A stretch of DNA of 8,837 nucleotides from Clostridiales bacterium (GCA_019415645.1 DXYV01000066.1:1-8837); one strand, 5' to 3'; shown: positions 1-5,592, numbered from the stretch's first letter. Translations and numbers: made by a program. The notes: a model not told the origin generated them from the letters alone.

Positions 1-827
1 ACTGCGTGGACCCCACCCAGCTGCTGCCCACCCTGGAGTGCAAGGCGGTGCCCGGCCTGTACGGCGCGGGCCAGTTCAACGGCTCCTCCGGGTATGAGGA
101 GGCCGCCGCCCAGGGCCTGGTGGCGGGAATCAACGCCGCCCGGAAGGTGCTGGGCCGTCCGCCCATGGTGCTGGACCGCTCCCAGGGCTACATCGGGGTG
201 CTCATTGACGATCTGGTGACCAAGGGCACCAACGAGCCCTACCGCATGATGACCTCCCGCACCGAGTACCGCCTCATCCACCGGCAGGACAACGCCGACC
301 AGCGGCTCACGCCGGTGGGCTATGCGGTGGGGCTGGTGGACCGGGCCCGGTATGAGGCGGTGGAGGCCAAATACCAGGCTGTGGAGCGGGAGAAGGACCG
401 CCTGGAACACACCGGCGCAGCCCCCTCGCCGGAGCTGGACGCCTACCTGACCGGGCTGGGCGAGAGCGCCGCCCCCCACGGGGCGCGCCTGTCCGACCTG
501 CTGCGCCGGCCCAGGGTGACCTATGCCGGGCTGGCTCCCTTCGACCCGGAGCGCCCGGACCTGGACCGCACAGTGACCGAGCAGGTGGAGATCACCCTGA
601 AATACGCCGGGTACATCGAGCGGCAGAACCGTCAGGTGGCGGAGATGAAAAAGCTGGAGGAGCGGACCCTGCCGCCGGAGCTGGACTACGCCTCCATTCA
701 GGGCCTGCGGCTGGAGGCCCGGCAGAAGCTGGCGCAGATCCGGCCCCTGAATCTGGGCCAGGCCAGCCGCATCTCCGGGGTCAGCCCGGCGGACGTGGCG
801 GCGCTGATGGTCTATTTGAAGAACTGA
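1..827 (+). CDS. mnmG: tRNA uridine-34 5-carboxymethylaminomethyl modification enzyme MnmG (GidA), C-terminal part
   Basis: MnmG is the FAD- and folate-using partner of the GTPase MnmE; together they add the (carboxymethyl)aminomethyl group at C5 of wobble uridine in tRNAs. Only the last 274 residues are present, against about 630 for the family. The reading frame is open from the window edge (codons TGC at 3, GTG at 6), so the GTG at 6 is an internal Val in a C-V-D-P-T-Q-L stretch and not a start. The conserved GQFNGSSGYEEAAAQGL block (near the FAD site) lies at about 70-120, followed by the MMTSRTEYRL..RQDNAD..L segment. The helical C-terminal domain that docks MnmE and tRNA runs to the end, with the conserved EITLKYAGYIERQ and RPLNLGQASRISGVSPADV stretches. 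The stop is TGA at 825-827. The GNAT gene follows on the same strand, and mnmE and rsmG, the usual neighbours, are not seen downstream. Confidence 0.97.
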   Translation, partial: CVDPTQLLPTLECKAVPGLYGAGQFNGSSGYEEAAAQGLVAGINAARKVLGRPPMVLDRSQGYIGVLIDDLVTKGTNEPYRMMTSRTEYRLIHRQDNADQRLTPVGYAVGLVDRARYEAVEAKYQAVEREKDRLEHTGAAPSPELDAYLTGLGESAAPHGARLSDLLRRPRVTYAGLAPFDPERPDLDRTVTEQVEITLKYAGYIERQNRQVAEMKKLEERTLPPELDYASIQGLRLEARQKLAQIRPLNLGQASRISGVSPADVAALMVYLKN

Positions 828-852
828 CCGGGAAGAACGAACTTTGGATGCG

Positions 853-870
853 GCGGGCCCCGGGGCCCGC
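853..870. repeat. perfect 18-base GC-only palindrome between mnmG and the GNAT gene
   Basis: The sequence GCGGGCCCCGGGGCCCGC equals its own reverse complement. In RNA it can fold into a 7-bp stem with a 4-base loop. It sits 26 bases after the mnmG stop and ends 10 bases before the ribosome site of the next gene. No U-run follows, so it is a poor intrinsic terminator. It could be an mRNA-processing or stability hairpin, or simply a consequence of high GC. Confidence 0.5.
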
Positions 871-894
871 GTCCGTAGGGAAGGAGGCCGCGTA

Positions 895-1446
895 ATGCAG
901 CAGCTGAGCTTGATCGCGCCAACGCTGGCGTGGGAGGACGAGATCGTGGCCTACCGGCAGAAGACCCTGGCGCGGGACGGACATATCAACGGCGGGGGCA
1001 GGCTGGACCAATACGAGCGGGTATCCGACTGGCTGGCCTGGCTGGAGCAGATGTCCAGCGCCGCCACCTGCGGAGCGGGCCTGGTGCCCAGCACCACCCT
1101 GCTGTGTGTGGACCGGGCCGCCCGGCGGGTGGTGGGCACGGTGGACATCCGCCATGTGCTCAACGACTATCTGCGCCGGTTCGGGGGCCACATCGGCTAC
1201 GCCATCCGTCCGGCGGAGCGGGGCAAGGGCTATGGGACCGTCCAGCTGCGGCTGGCTCTGGACTATGCCGCGTCCCGCCTGGGGCTGGCGCGGGTGCTCA
1301 TCACCTGTGACCGGACCAACGAGGCCTCCCGCCGCACCATCCTGTCCTGCGGCGGCGTGCTGGAAAACGAGGTCTGGGACGAACAGGACGGCAAGGTCAC
1401 CCAGCGCTACTGGGTGGAGACCGCCCGGCCCCCGGAGCGGGCATAA
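895..1446 (+). CDS. GNAT-family N-acetyltransferase (COG3981-like)
   Basis: This 183-residue protein is predicted to transfer an acetyl group from acetyl-CoA to an amine; its substrate cannot be read from sequence. The ATG at 895 is chosen because AAGGAGG lies at 881-887, 7 bases upstream. A longer reading from TTG at 844 runs through a GC palindrome and lacks such a site. GNAT motif A is clear at residues 99-115, HIGYAIRP followed by the acetyl-CoA pyrophosphate loop RGKGYG (109-114). Motif B follows as TNEASRRTILSCGG (141-154), then a typical C-terminal strand with RYW (171-173). The N-terminal half (LARDGHINGGGRL, TTLLCVD) resembles the COG3981 group of predicted acetyltransferases. It lies between mnmG and mnmA on the same strand and is probably co-transcribed, so a link to tRNA or ribosome modification is possible but is only inference from position. 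Confidence 0.88.
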   Translation: MQQLSLIAPTLAWEDEIVAYRQKTLARDGHINGGGRLDQYERVSDWLAWLEQMSSAATCGAGLVPSTTLLCVDRAARRVVGTVDIRHVLNDYLRRFGGHIGYAIRPAERGKGYGTVQLRLALDYAASRLGLARVLITCDRTNEASRRTILSCGGVLENEVWDEQDGKVTQRYWVETARPPERA

Positions 1447-1479
1447 CAAGACCTGTTTCGCAACCTTCCATACAGGCTG

Positions 1480-1496
1480 CGCCGCCCGGTGCGGCG
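1480..1496 (+). promoter_or_regulatory. small hairpin directly upstream of the mnmA ribosome site
   Basis: CGCCGC (1480-1485) pairs with GCGGCG (1491-1496) around the 5-base loop CCGGT. The stem ends exactly where the mnmA Shine-Dalgarno sequence GAAAGGAG (1497-1504) begins. It would place the ribosome site just outside a stable stem, which could favour or modulate initiation. The role is inferred; the stem is short and may be incidental in GC-rich DNA. Confidence 0.3.
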
Positions 1497-1510
1497 GAAA
1501 GGAGCGCGTG

Positions 1511-2536
1511 ATGAAAGAGACCGTAGTGCTGGGCCTGTCCGGCGGGGTGGATTCCGCCGTGGCGGCGGCCCGGCTGATGGAGCAGGGCTATGAGGTCTAT
1601 GGAGTATATCTGGACATCGGCCAGGGGGGCGTACCCGCCGCCCGGCAGGCGGCGGAGGAGCTGGGCATCCCCTTTGAGGCGGTGGACATCCGGGATGCGC
1701 TGGAGACCCACGTCTGCGCCCCCTTTGCCGCCGACTATCTGGCCGGGCGGACCCCCCTGCCCTGCGCCCGGTGCAACCCCACGGTGAAGTTCCCCGCCCT
1801 GGCGGCGGCGGCCGACCGCATCGGGGCCAAGTGGATCGCCACCGGCCACTACGCCCGCACCGGACGGGGCGCGGACGGCCGGGCGCTGCTGCTGCGGGGA
1901 CGGCCCGCCAACGACCAGTCCTATATGCTGGCCCGGCTGACCCAGGCGCTGCTGGGCCGGGTCCTTTTCCCCCTGGGCGGGGACGAGAAAACCGCCACCC
2001 GGGACCGGGCGGCGGCGCGTGGGCTGTCTGTGGCGGACAAGCCGGACAGCATGGAAATCTGTTTTATTCCCGACCAGGACTACGCCGCCTGGCTGGACCG
2101 CCGGGGGGCCACCCCGCCGCCGGGGGATTTTGTGGACAAGGAGGGCCGGGTGCTGGGCCGCCACAAGGGCATCCACCACTACACCCTGGGCCAGCGCCGG
2201 GGACTGGGGGTGCCGGCGGCCAGCCGGCTGTTCGTCTCGGCCATCCGGCCGGAGACCAATCAGGTGGTCCTCTCCACCGGAGAGGACCTGTATGTGGACC
2301 GGGCCTGGTGCGTCCAGCCCAACTGGATCGCCATTCCGGAGCTGACCGGGCCGCTGGAGGTGGGAGTGCGCTTCCGCCACTCCCGCAGCGAGACCCCGGC
2401 GACCATCTCGCCCCGGGCCGGCGGCGTGGAGATCGTTACCCAGACCCCCGCCCGGGCGCCCACGCCGGGTCAGCTGGCGGTGTTCTACCAGGGCGACGTG
2501 GTGGTGGGCAGCGGCTGGATCGCGGCCGGCCCCTGA
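1511..2536 (+). CDS. mnmA: tRNA-specific 2-thiouridylase MnmA (TrmU)
   Basis: MnmA activates wobble U34 with ATP and replaces its C2 oxygen with sulfur delivered as a persulfide, giving s2U in tRNA-Lys, -Glu and -Gln. The ATP-binding PP-loop SGGVDS is at residues 10-15. The nucleophilic cysteine lies in PCARCNPTVKF (Cys88, with Cys85 forming CxxC), and the second catalytic cysteine is Cys184 in DSMEICFI. GHYAR (112-116) and HHYTLGQRRGLG (222-233) are further family landmarks. The C-terminal beta-barrel ends with AVFYQGDVVVGSGWI. At 341 residues it is slightly shorter than the usual 350-370: the segment after the PP-loop (residues 33-45) is trimmed. The start is fixed by AAAGGAG at 1498-1504, 6 bases before the ATG. 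It lies 64 bases after the GNAT gene, probably in the same transcript. CxxC plus Cys184 could fit the Fe-S-binding form proposed for some MnmA proteins, which is not provable here. Confidence 0.96.
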   Translation: MKETVVLGLSGGVDSAVAAARLMEQGYEVYGVYLDIGQGGVPAARQAAEELGIPFEAVDIRDALETHVCAPFAADYLAGRTPLPCARCNPTVKFPALAAAADRIGAKWIATGHYARTGRGADGRALLLRGRPANDQSYMLARLTQALLGRVLFPLGGDEKTATRDRAAARGLSVADKPDSMEICFIPDQDYAAWLDRRGATPPPGDFVDKEGRVLGRHKGIHHYTLGQRRGLGVPAASRLFVSAIRPETNQVVLSTGEDLYVDRAWCVQPNWIAIPELTGPLEVGVRFRHSRSETPATISPRAGGVEIVTQTPARAPTPGQLAVFYQGDVVVGSGWIAAGP

Positions 2537-2593
2537 GCGAGCCGCAGACGGCGCGGATGCGGGGGCGAAGCGCCTGGGCTGTAAATGGGACCA

Positions 2594-2633
2594 AAAGAGG
2601 GCGGCCGCCGGAGATCCGGCGGCCGCCCTCTTT
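2594..2633. terminator. bidirectional intrinsic terminator between mnmA and the nitroreductase pseudogene
   Basis: The left arm 2594-2611 (AAAGAGGGCGGCCGCCGG) and right arm 2616-2633 pair perfectly over 18 bp around the 4-base loop AGAT. On the plus strand the stem ends in CTCTTT followed by C-rich sequence. On the minus strand it ends in CTCTTTT. Both flanking genes point into it, so it most likely ends both mnmA transcription and the minus-strand arsR/nitroreductase transcript. Confidence 0.88.
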
Positions 2634-2671
2634 CTGCTGTCAGCTCCGCGCGTTCCACGGGAGCCCGAAGG

Positions 2672-3114
2672 TCAGGCCCAGGTGAAGGAGTCTGCGCCCG
2701 CGCCCAGCTCAAAATGGCATTTGACGATGCCCAGGTCTACGTTGGAGTAGAATCCGCCGGTGGAGACCGCCTTCACCTGCGTGCCGCTCCAGGTGAGGCG
2801 GAATTTCTGCTGGTTCATGGCCGTGGGAGCCAGCAGAGCGGCCCGCTCCCGTAATAGCCCAGCTTTTCCTCCAGATCGGGGGTCTTGGGGCCGATCAGGG
2901 CGATGTAGTGGCGCACGCCGCGGAACTTGCCGTAGTGGGCCAGCAGGCCGTCAAAGGCGGCCGGATCGTCGGTGACCAGCTGCATATGCAGGCCGCCGGC
3001 CTGGTTGCCGGCCTGCAGCTCGGCCCGGAGCTGCTCCGCCGCCTCAGGCGGAATGGGCCGGTCGGTGTAGGCGCGCACAGAGTGGCGCGCCGGAATCGCG
3101 TCCAAAAGGGTCAT
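2672..3114 (-). pseudogene. nitroreductase-family gene with internal deletion and frameshift
   Basis: The start ATG (3114) is good: AAGGAGG lies at 3125-3131 and the ATG overlaps the upstream ArsR stop as ATGA. Residues 1-89 match the N-terminus of an FMN-dependent nitroreductase of the TM1586 type (PARHSVRAY near the start, then GVRHYIALIGPK and KLGYYG). In that frame the protein runs 10 aberrant residues and stops at 2815. Another frame, from codon 2846-2848 down to the TGA at 2672-2674, encodes the family's C-terminus: ERAALLAPTAMNQQKF, then a GFYSNVDLGIVKCHFE block. The family normally has about 60-80 residues between these parts, including the segment after YYGE and the GYG...HK.KP region, and they are absent. 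The two pieces total about 147 residues against a usual 240 or so. The product is therefore almost certainly inactive. The loss of sequence argues against a simple sequencing error or programmed frameshift. Confidence 0.85.
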
Positions 3115-3488
3115 ATGGGGTCGTCCTCCTTAAAATTGGGGTATCCGCTGCGGCAGGCCGCCCGGACCACCAGGTCCACATGGTCCACCAGGTCCTTCAG
3201 GCCGCGCCAGCAGCTCTCGTTGGCGTCTACGTAGTAATAATTCCGGGTGCCCGTCCGGTGCATGGCGATCAGGCCGGATTCCTTGAGAATCTGCAAGTGG
3301 TGGGACACCGCCGGCCGGGGAAGGTGGATACGCGCCGTCAGCTCGGGCACCCGCATTCCCACCGCGTCGTGCTCCAGCAGGGTGAGAAAGATCTGCTGCC
3401 GGGTCTCGTCGCCCAGAGCGAGAAAGACCTTCCGGTATGCGTCAAATTCTTCGGACAGCAATTTGCGCCGCCGTGCACATTCTTCCAC
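3111..3488 (-). CDS. ArsR/SmtB-family winged-helix transcriptional regulator
   Basis: This is a small DNA-binding repressor of the ArsR type. The fold is visible as LGDETRQQIFLTLL (residues 25-38), the helix-turn-helix VPELTARIHLPRPAVSHHLQILKESGLI (47-74, beginning and ending at these residues), and the beta wing with RTGTRNYYYVD (78-88). The preferred start is GTG at 3488, 11 bases downstream of a perfect AAAGGAGG (3500-3507), giving 125 residues. An upstream in-frame ATG at 3527 would add 13 residues, but it has no ribosome site and sits inside a TATAAT box. No CxC or other clear metal-binding cysteine pair is seen, so this is probably not an arsenic sensor; the few cysteines (in ESCWRG and RAACRS) are C-terminal. 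Its stop overlaps the nitroreductase start (ATGA, 3111-3114), so it would have controlled that gene and itself. That target is now broken. Confidence 0.9.
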   Translation of the reverse strand: MEECARRRKLLSEEFDAYRKVFLALGDETRQQIFLTLLEHDAVGMRVPELTARIHLPRPAVSHHLQILKESGLIAMHRTGTRNYYYVDANESCWRGLKDLVDHVDLVVRAACRSGYPNFKEDDPI

Positions 3489-3525
3489 AGAACTGCGTGC
3501 CTCCTTTGGTCGATTGGTTTCGTCC

Positions 3526-3531
3526 ATTATA
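3526..3531 (-). promoter_or_regulatory. consensus -10 box (TATAAT) for the arsR transcript
   Basis: Read on the minus strand, 3531-3526 is TATAAT, a perfect -10 element in otherwise GC-rich DNA. Transcription from it would begin near 3518, just before the AAAGGAGG at 3500-3507, and would exclude the ATG at 3527. No good TTGACA-like -35 is seen at 16-19 bases. A short inverted repeat, TTGGT...ACCAA, brackets the start region and could be part of a repressor site. Confidence 0.5.
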
Positions 3532-3579
3532 CCAAGGAACCGGGAGAATGGAGCATTGGGAAAGAAAATCGAGACCGAT

Positions 3580-3601
3580 TTTTTTCCGCCGGGTGAAAAA
3601 A
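3580..3601. repeat. A/T-run inverted repeat between the divergent arsR and sigma-factor genes
   Basis: TTTTTTC (3580-3586) and GAAAAAA (3595-3601) are exact reverse complements around the 8-base centre CGCCGGGT. Homopolymer A/T arms stand out against the GC-rich surroundings. The element lies about 12 bases upstream of a possible -35 (TTGTCT, 3613-3618) for the sigma-factor operon, where an UP element or an operator would sit. Function is inference only. Confidence 0.35.
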
Positions 3602-3612
3602 GCGCAGGCAGA

Positions 3613-3641
3613 TTGTCTTTTTGCGGCCTGGCCTTCGTCTA
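3613..3641 (+). promoter_or_regulatory. possible promoter of the ECF sigma-factor operon
   Basis: TTGTCT (3613-3618) is followed after exactly 17 bases by CGTCTA (3636-3641). The CGTC core resembles the -10 element of many ECF-type promoters, which would fit autoregulation by the downstream sigma factor. A sigma-A reading (TTGTCT, 19-base spacer, TCTAAC) is also possible. The match is weak either way. Confidence 0.25.
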
Positions 3642-3680
3642 ACAAACAGAACAGGATACTTTGCGGCGGGAGATGGTGGC

Positions 3681-4151
3681 ATGACCGCGTTTGAGGAGCA
3701 GTACCGTGCGGTGGAGAAAAATTTATATCTGGTGGCCATCGGCTATCTGCGCAACACGGAGGATGCCCGGGACGCGGTGCAGGAGGCGGCGCTGGCCGCC
3801 TATCGGGCCTATCCGGGCCTGCGGGAGAAGCGGCGGTTCCGCAGCTGGATCACCAGAATCCTGGTGAACAAATGCCTGGACATGCTCCGGCAGACGCGGG
3901 CCCGGGACCAGCTGACCGAGCGGGCGGCGGACCCCCTGGGCCTGTTGGCGGAGGTCCCCGTTCAGGAGCTGGAGCTGATGGACCTGATCGGCCGCCTGCC
4001 GGTGGAGCAGCGGGCGTGTATCCTGCTGCGGTTCTACCAGGACCTGACCTACCGGGAGACGGCGCGGGTGCTGGGAATCCCGGAAAGCACCGTCAAGGCT
4101 CGGACAAAAGCCGCCCTGGGGCGGCTGGCGGAATGGATGAAGGAGGTGTGA
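3681..4151 (+). CDS. ECF-type (sigma-70 family) RNA polymerase sigma factor
   Basis: This 156-residue protein has only the two sigma domains of extracytoplasmic-function factors. Region 2, which binds core polymerase and the -10 element, spans about residues 4-72, with the typical DARDAVQEAALAAY (28-41) and FRSWITRILVNKCLDMLR (53-70). After a short linker, region 4 spans about 103-152 with LPVEQRACILLRFYQDLTY, then a helix-turn-helix (TYRETARVLGIPESTVKAR) that reads the -35. The ATG at 3681 is preferred, with GGGAG at 3668-3672; the upstream ATG at 3621 has no ribosome site. The ribosome site of the next gene (AAGGAGG, 4140-4146) lies inside the last codons of this one, so the two genes are translationally linked. 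ECF genes are usually paired with a membrane anti-sigma or sensor, which is the likely role of the neighbour. The regulon is unknown. Confidence 0.93.
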   Translation: MTAFEEQYRAVEKNLYLVAIGYLRNTEDARDAVQEAALAAYRAYPGLREKRRFRSWITRILVNKCLDMLRQTRARDQLTERAADPLGLLAEVPVQELELMDLIGRLPVEQRACILLRFYQDLTYRETARVLGIPESTVKARTKAALGRLAEWMKEV

Positions 4152-4155
4152 GGGT

Positions 4156-5034
4156 ATGAACGATCCCTTGGAGCGCAGGCTCCGGGCCCATGCGGCGGCC
4201 CTTCGGACCGCCCTTCTGGCGGAGCCCGTGGAGCTTCCGGCCGGGCGCGGCCCTGTCCGGAAGAAGCGGTGGAAGAGGACCGTGCTGCTGGCGGCGGCCC
4301 TGGCGGCGCTGCTGGGAGTGAGCAGCCTGACCGTGGCCGGCTGGACGGGCTTTGACTTTGCCGCCTGGATCACCGGCGCGGCCGGGGAATCGCTGGATCA
4401 GGAAATTCTGGCCGGCGAGCTGGAACGGGGCCAGTGGGTGGACCTGAACGGCCGTCAGATCGCCGTGGTCCTGCCCGATTCCCCGACCCGAATCCTGCTG
4501 AGCCACGACGGCGGGAACACCTGGCGGGAGTCCGTGGTGGAAGGGAGCGACGTGGGCTATCACCTGGGCCAGATGTGGACCGATGTGCACTATGCCGACG
4601 GCTTCATCTGCCTCAACGAGGACGGCACCGGCGCCCTGGTGCTGGCCACCGGGGTGACCATGAGCCAGCAGGACGCGCGCTGCTTCCTGACCGAGGACGG
4701 CGGAGAGACCTGGCGGGAGATCGCGCCCGATACGGAGGAGCGCTTCGTGGTCACGGGAGTGGGCTATTCCTCTGCCGGGGTCCTGACGGTGGGCCATATC
4801 TACTATGTAGATTCCGGCCCCACCCTGCGCTACACCGACGACGAGGGGGCCACCTGGCATACAGCGGAGGTGTATTTGCCGGCGGAGTACGCTCAGTACC
4901 ACTATACGCCGCGCACCATCGTTTTTGACGGGCAGGACGGTGTCTGTTCCGTCACGGCGCTGTGCGACGGAGCGGAGCGCACCCTGCGCCTGACCACGGA
5001 CGACGGCGGATACACCTGGACTCTGGACCCCTGA
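4156..5034 (+). CDS. single-pass membrane protein with four Asp-box (BNR-like) repeats, candidate sensor/anti-sigma partner
   Basis: The 292-residue protein starts 4 bases after the sigma-factor stop, with AAGGAGG at 4140-4146. It has a basic N-terminal cytoplasmic part of about 40 residues ending in VRKKRWKR, one membrane helix at about 42-60, and a large outer domain. That domain carries four Asp-box motifs of the S/T-x-D-x-G-x-T-W type: SHDGGNTW (116-123), TEDGGETW (179-186), TDDEGATW (227-234) and TDDGGYTW (281-288). Asp boxes mark beta-propeller folds found in sialidases and sortilin-like proteins. Four boxes suggest an incomplete propeller, or a full one with degenerate blades. Four outer cysteines (152, 176, 264, 270) could form disulfides. 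Sialidase catalytic residues (RIP motif, Arg triad) are not evident, so enzymatic activity is unlikely. An anti-sigma role is inferred from position and topology; no zinc anti-sigma HxxxCxxC motif is seen. Confidence 0.72.
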   Translation: MNDPLERRLRAHAAALRTALLAEPVELPAGRGPVRKKRWKRTVLLAAALAALLGVSSLTVAGWTGFDFAAWITGAAGESLDQEILAGELERGQWVDLNGRQIAVVLPDSPTRILLSHDGGNTWRESVVEGSDVGYHLGQMWTDVHYADGFICLNEDGTGALVLATGVTMSQQDARCFLTEDGGETWREIAPDTEERFVVTGVGYSSAGVLTVGHIYYVDSGPTLRYTDDEGATWHTAEVYLPAEYAQYHYTPRTIVFDGQDGVCSVTALCDGAERTLRLTTDDGGYTWTLDP

Positions 5035-5043
5035 ACGGTGCGC

Positions 5044-5502
5044 TCACGGCGCGCCCTCCCGGCCCAGCAGCAGCCGGATTCCGGTGCGCACCAGGGCCAG
5101 CTCAGGCTGGCGGCCGTCGTAGGGGAGCACCAGCTCCTGCCGCTCCACCACGCCGCCGTCCAGACGAATCAGCTCCCGCTGCACGGCCACGCAGATGTGG
5201 GCATCGTCCAGGCTGGAAGGGGTCAGGGTGTCCCGGGGATTCAGGCCGTAGCTCACCGCCCGGTCGGCGCGCAGGGAGCGGGCCAGAGGTCCCGCCGCGC
5301 CGGGCAGCAGCACCGTGCGGCAGTAGAGCACGGCCGCCCCCGCCCACCCTATGGAGTGGGGCGAGACCACCAGCAGGTCGTAGGACTCGCCCGCCAGCAG
5401 GGCGGGGTGCTCCCCCCGGGCGACGCGGGCCCGGTCCCCCGCCAGCTCCCGCACCAGCTCATACAGCCCCTCCCGCTGCTCCCAAACACCGATCTGCCAC
5501 AC
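5044..5502 (-). CDS. conserved-looking protein of unknown function, 152 residues
   Basis: I cannot assign a function. GTG at 5502 is chosen as start because AAAGGAG lies at 5512-5518, 9 bases upstream; the longer reading to 5613 has no such signal and runs into the merR promoter. The protein is soluble, with no signal peptide or convincing membrane helix. It begins MWQIGVWEQ and has a hydrophobic beta-like core YDLLVVSPHSIGWAGAAVLY (41-60). It continues with RTVLLPG, then a SYGLNPRDTLTPSSL segment (84-98), and ends in paired strands ICVAVQRELIRLDGGVVERQELVLP (103-127, given by ends). The alternation of strands and helices suggests a small alpha/beta fold. It converges on the Asp-box gene with 9 bases between stop codons and diverges from merR. 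Good codon use and a ribosome site make it very likely real. Confidence 0.7.
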   Translation of the reverse strand: MWQIGVWEQREGLYELVRELAGDRARVARGEHPALLAGESYDLLVVSPHSIGWAGAAVLYCRTVLLPGAAGPLARSLRADRAVSYGLNPRDTLTPSSLDDAHICVAVQRELIRLDGGVVERQELVLPYDGRQPELALVRTGIRLLLGREGAP

Positions 5503-5544
5503 CGCGCACCACTCCTTTCCCCTAGTTTGCGGAATGAGAGGGAA

Positions 5545-5550
5545 ATTATA
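5545..5550 (-). promoter_or_regulatory. -10 box (TATAAT) for the 152-residue protein gene
   Basis: Minus-strand TATAAT at 5550-5545 lies about 27 bases upstream of the ribosome site AAAGGAG (5512-5518), a suitable distance for a promoter. No recognisable -35 is present at 16-19 bases, where the sequence is GC-only, so the promoter is either weak or needs an activator. Confidence 0.45.
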
Positions 5551-5592
5551 CGGCCCGGGGACCCGGCGGCGCTGGCCGTAATCAAAAAAAGC

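Noticed and set aside
1397..2380. A 327-residue minus-strand open frame opposite mnmA
   Set aside because: It has low-complexity composition, no ribosome site and no recognisable motif, and is opposite a confident gene.
1106..2536. A 476-residue open frame that appears to fuse an extra N-terminal part to MnmA
   Set aside because: The upstream part is an out-of-frame reading of the GNAT gene. The PP-loop protein starts at ATG 1511 with its own ribosome site.
2846..2850. Programmed ribosomal frameshift at the nitroreductase junction
   Set aside because: No slippery heptamer is seen, and the middle of the protein is missing, which a frameshift cannot restore.
2815..3114. The 99-residue frame as a genuine short nitroreductase-like protein
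   Set aside because: Its last 10 residues are aberrant, and the family's C-terminus continues in another frame to 2672, so it is a truncated pseudogene product.
4156..5034. Sialidase or other glycosidase assignment from the Asp boxes
   Set aside because: Asp boxes alone are structural. The RIP motif, arginine triad and nucleophile tyrosine/glutamate pattern are not evident.
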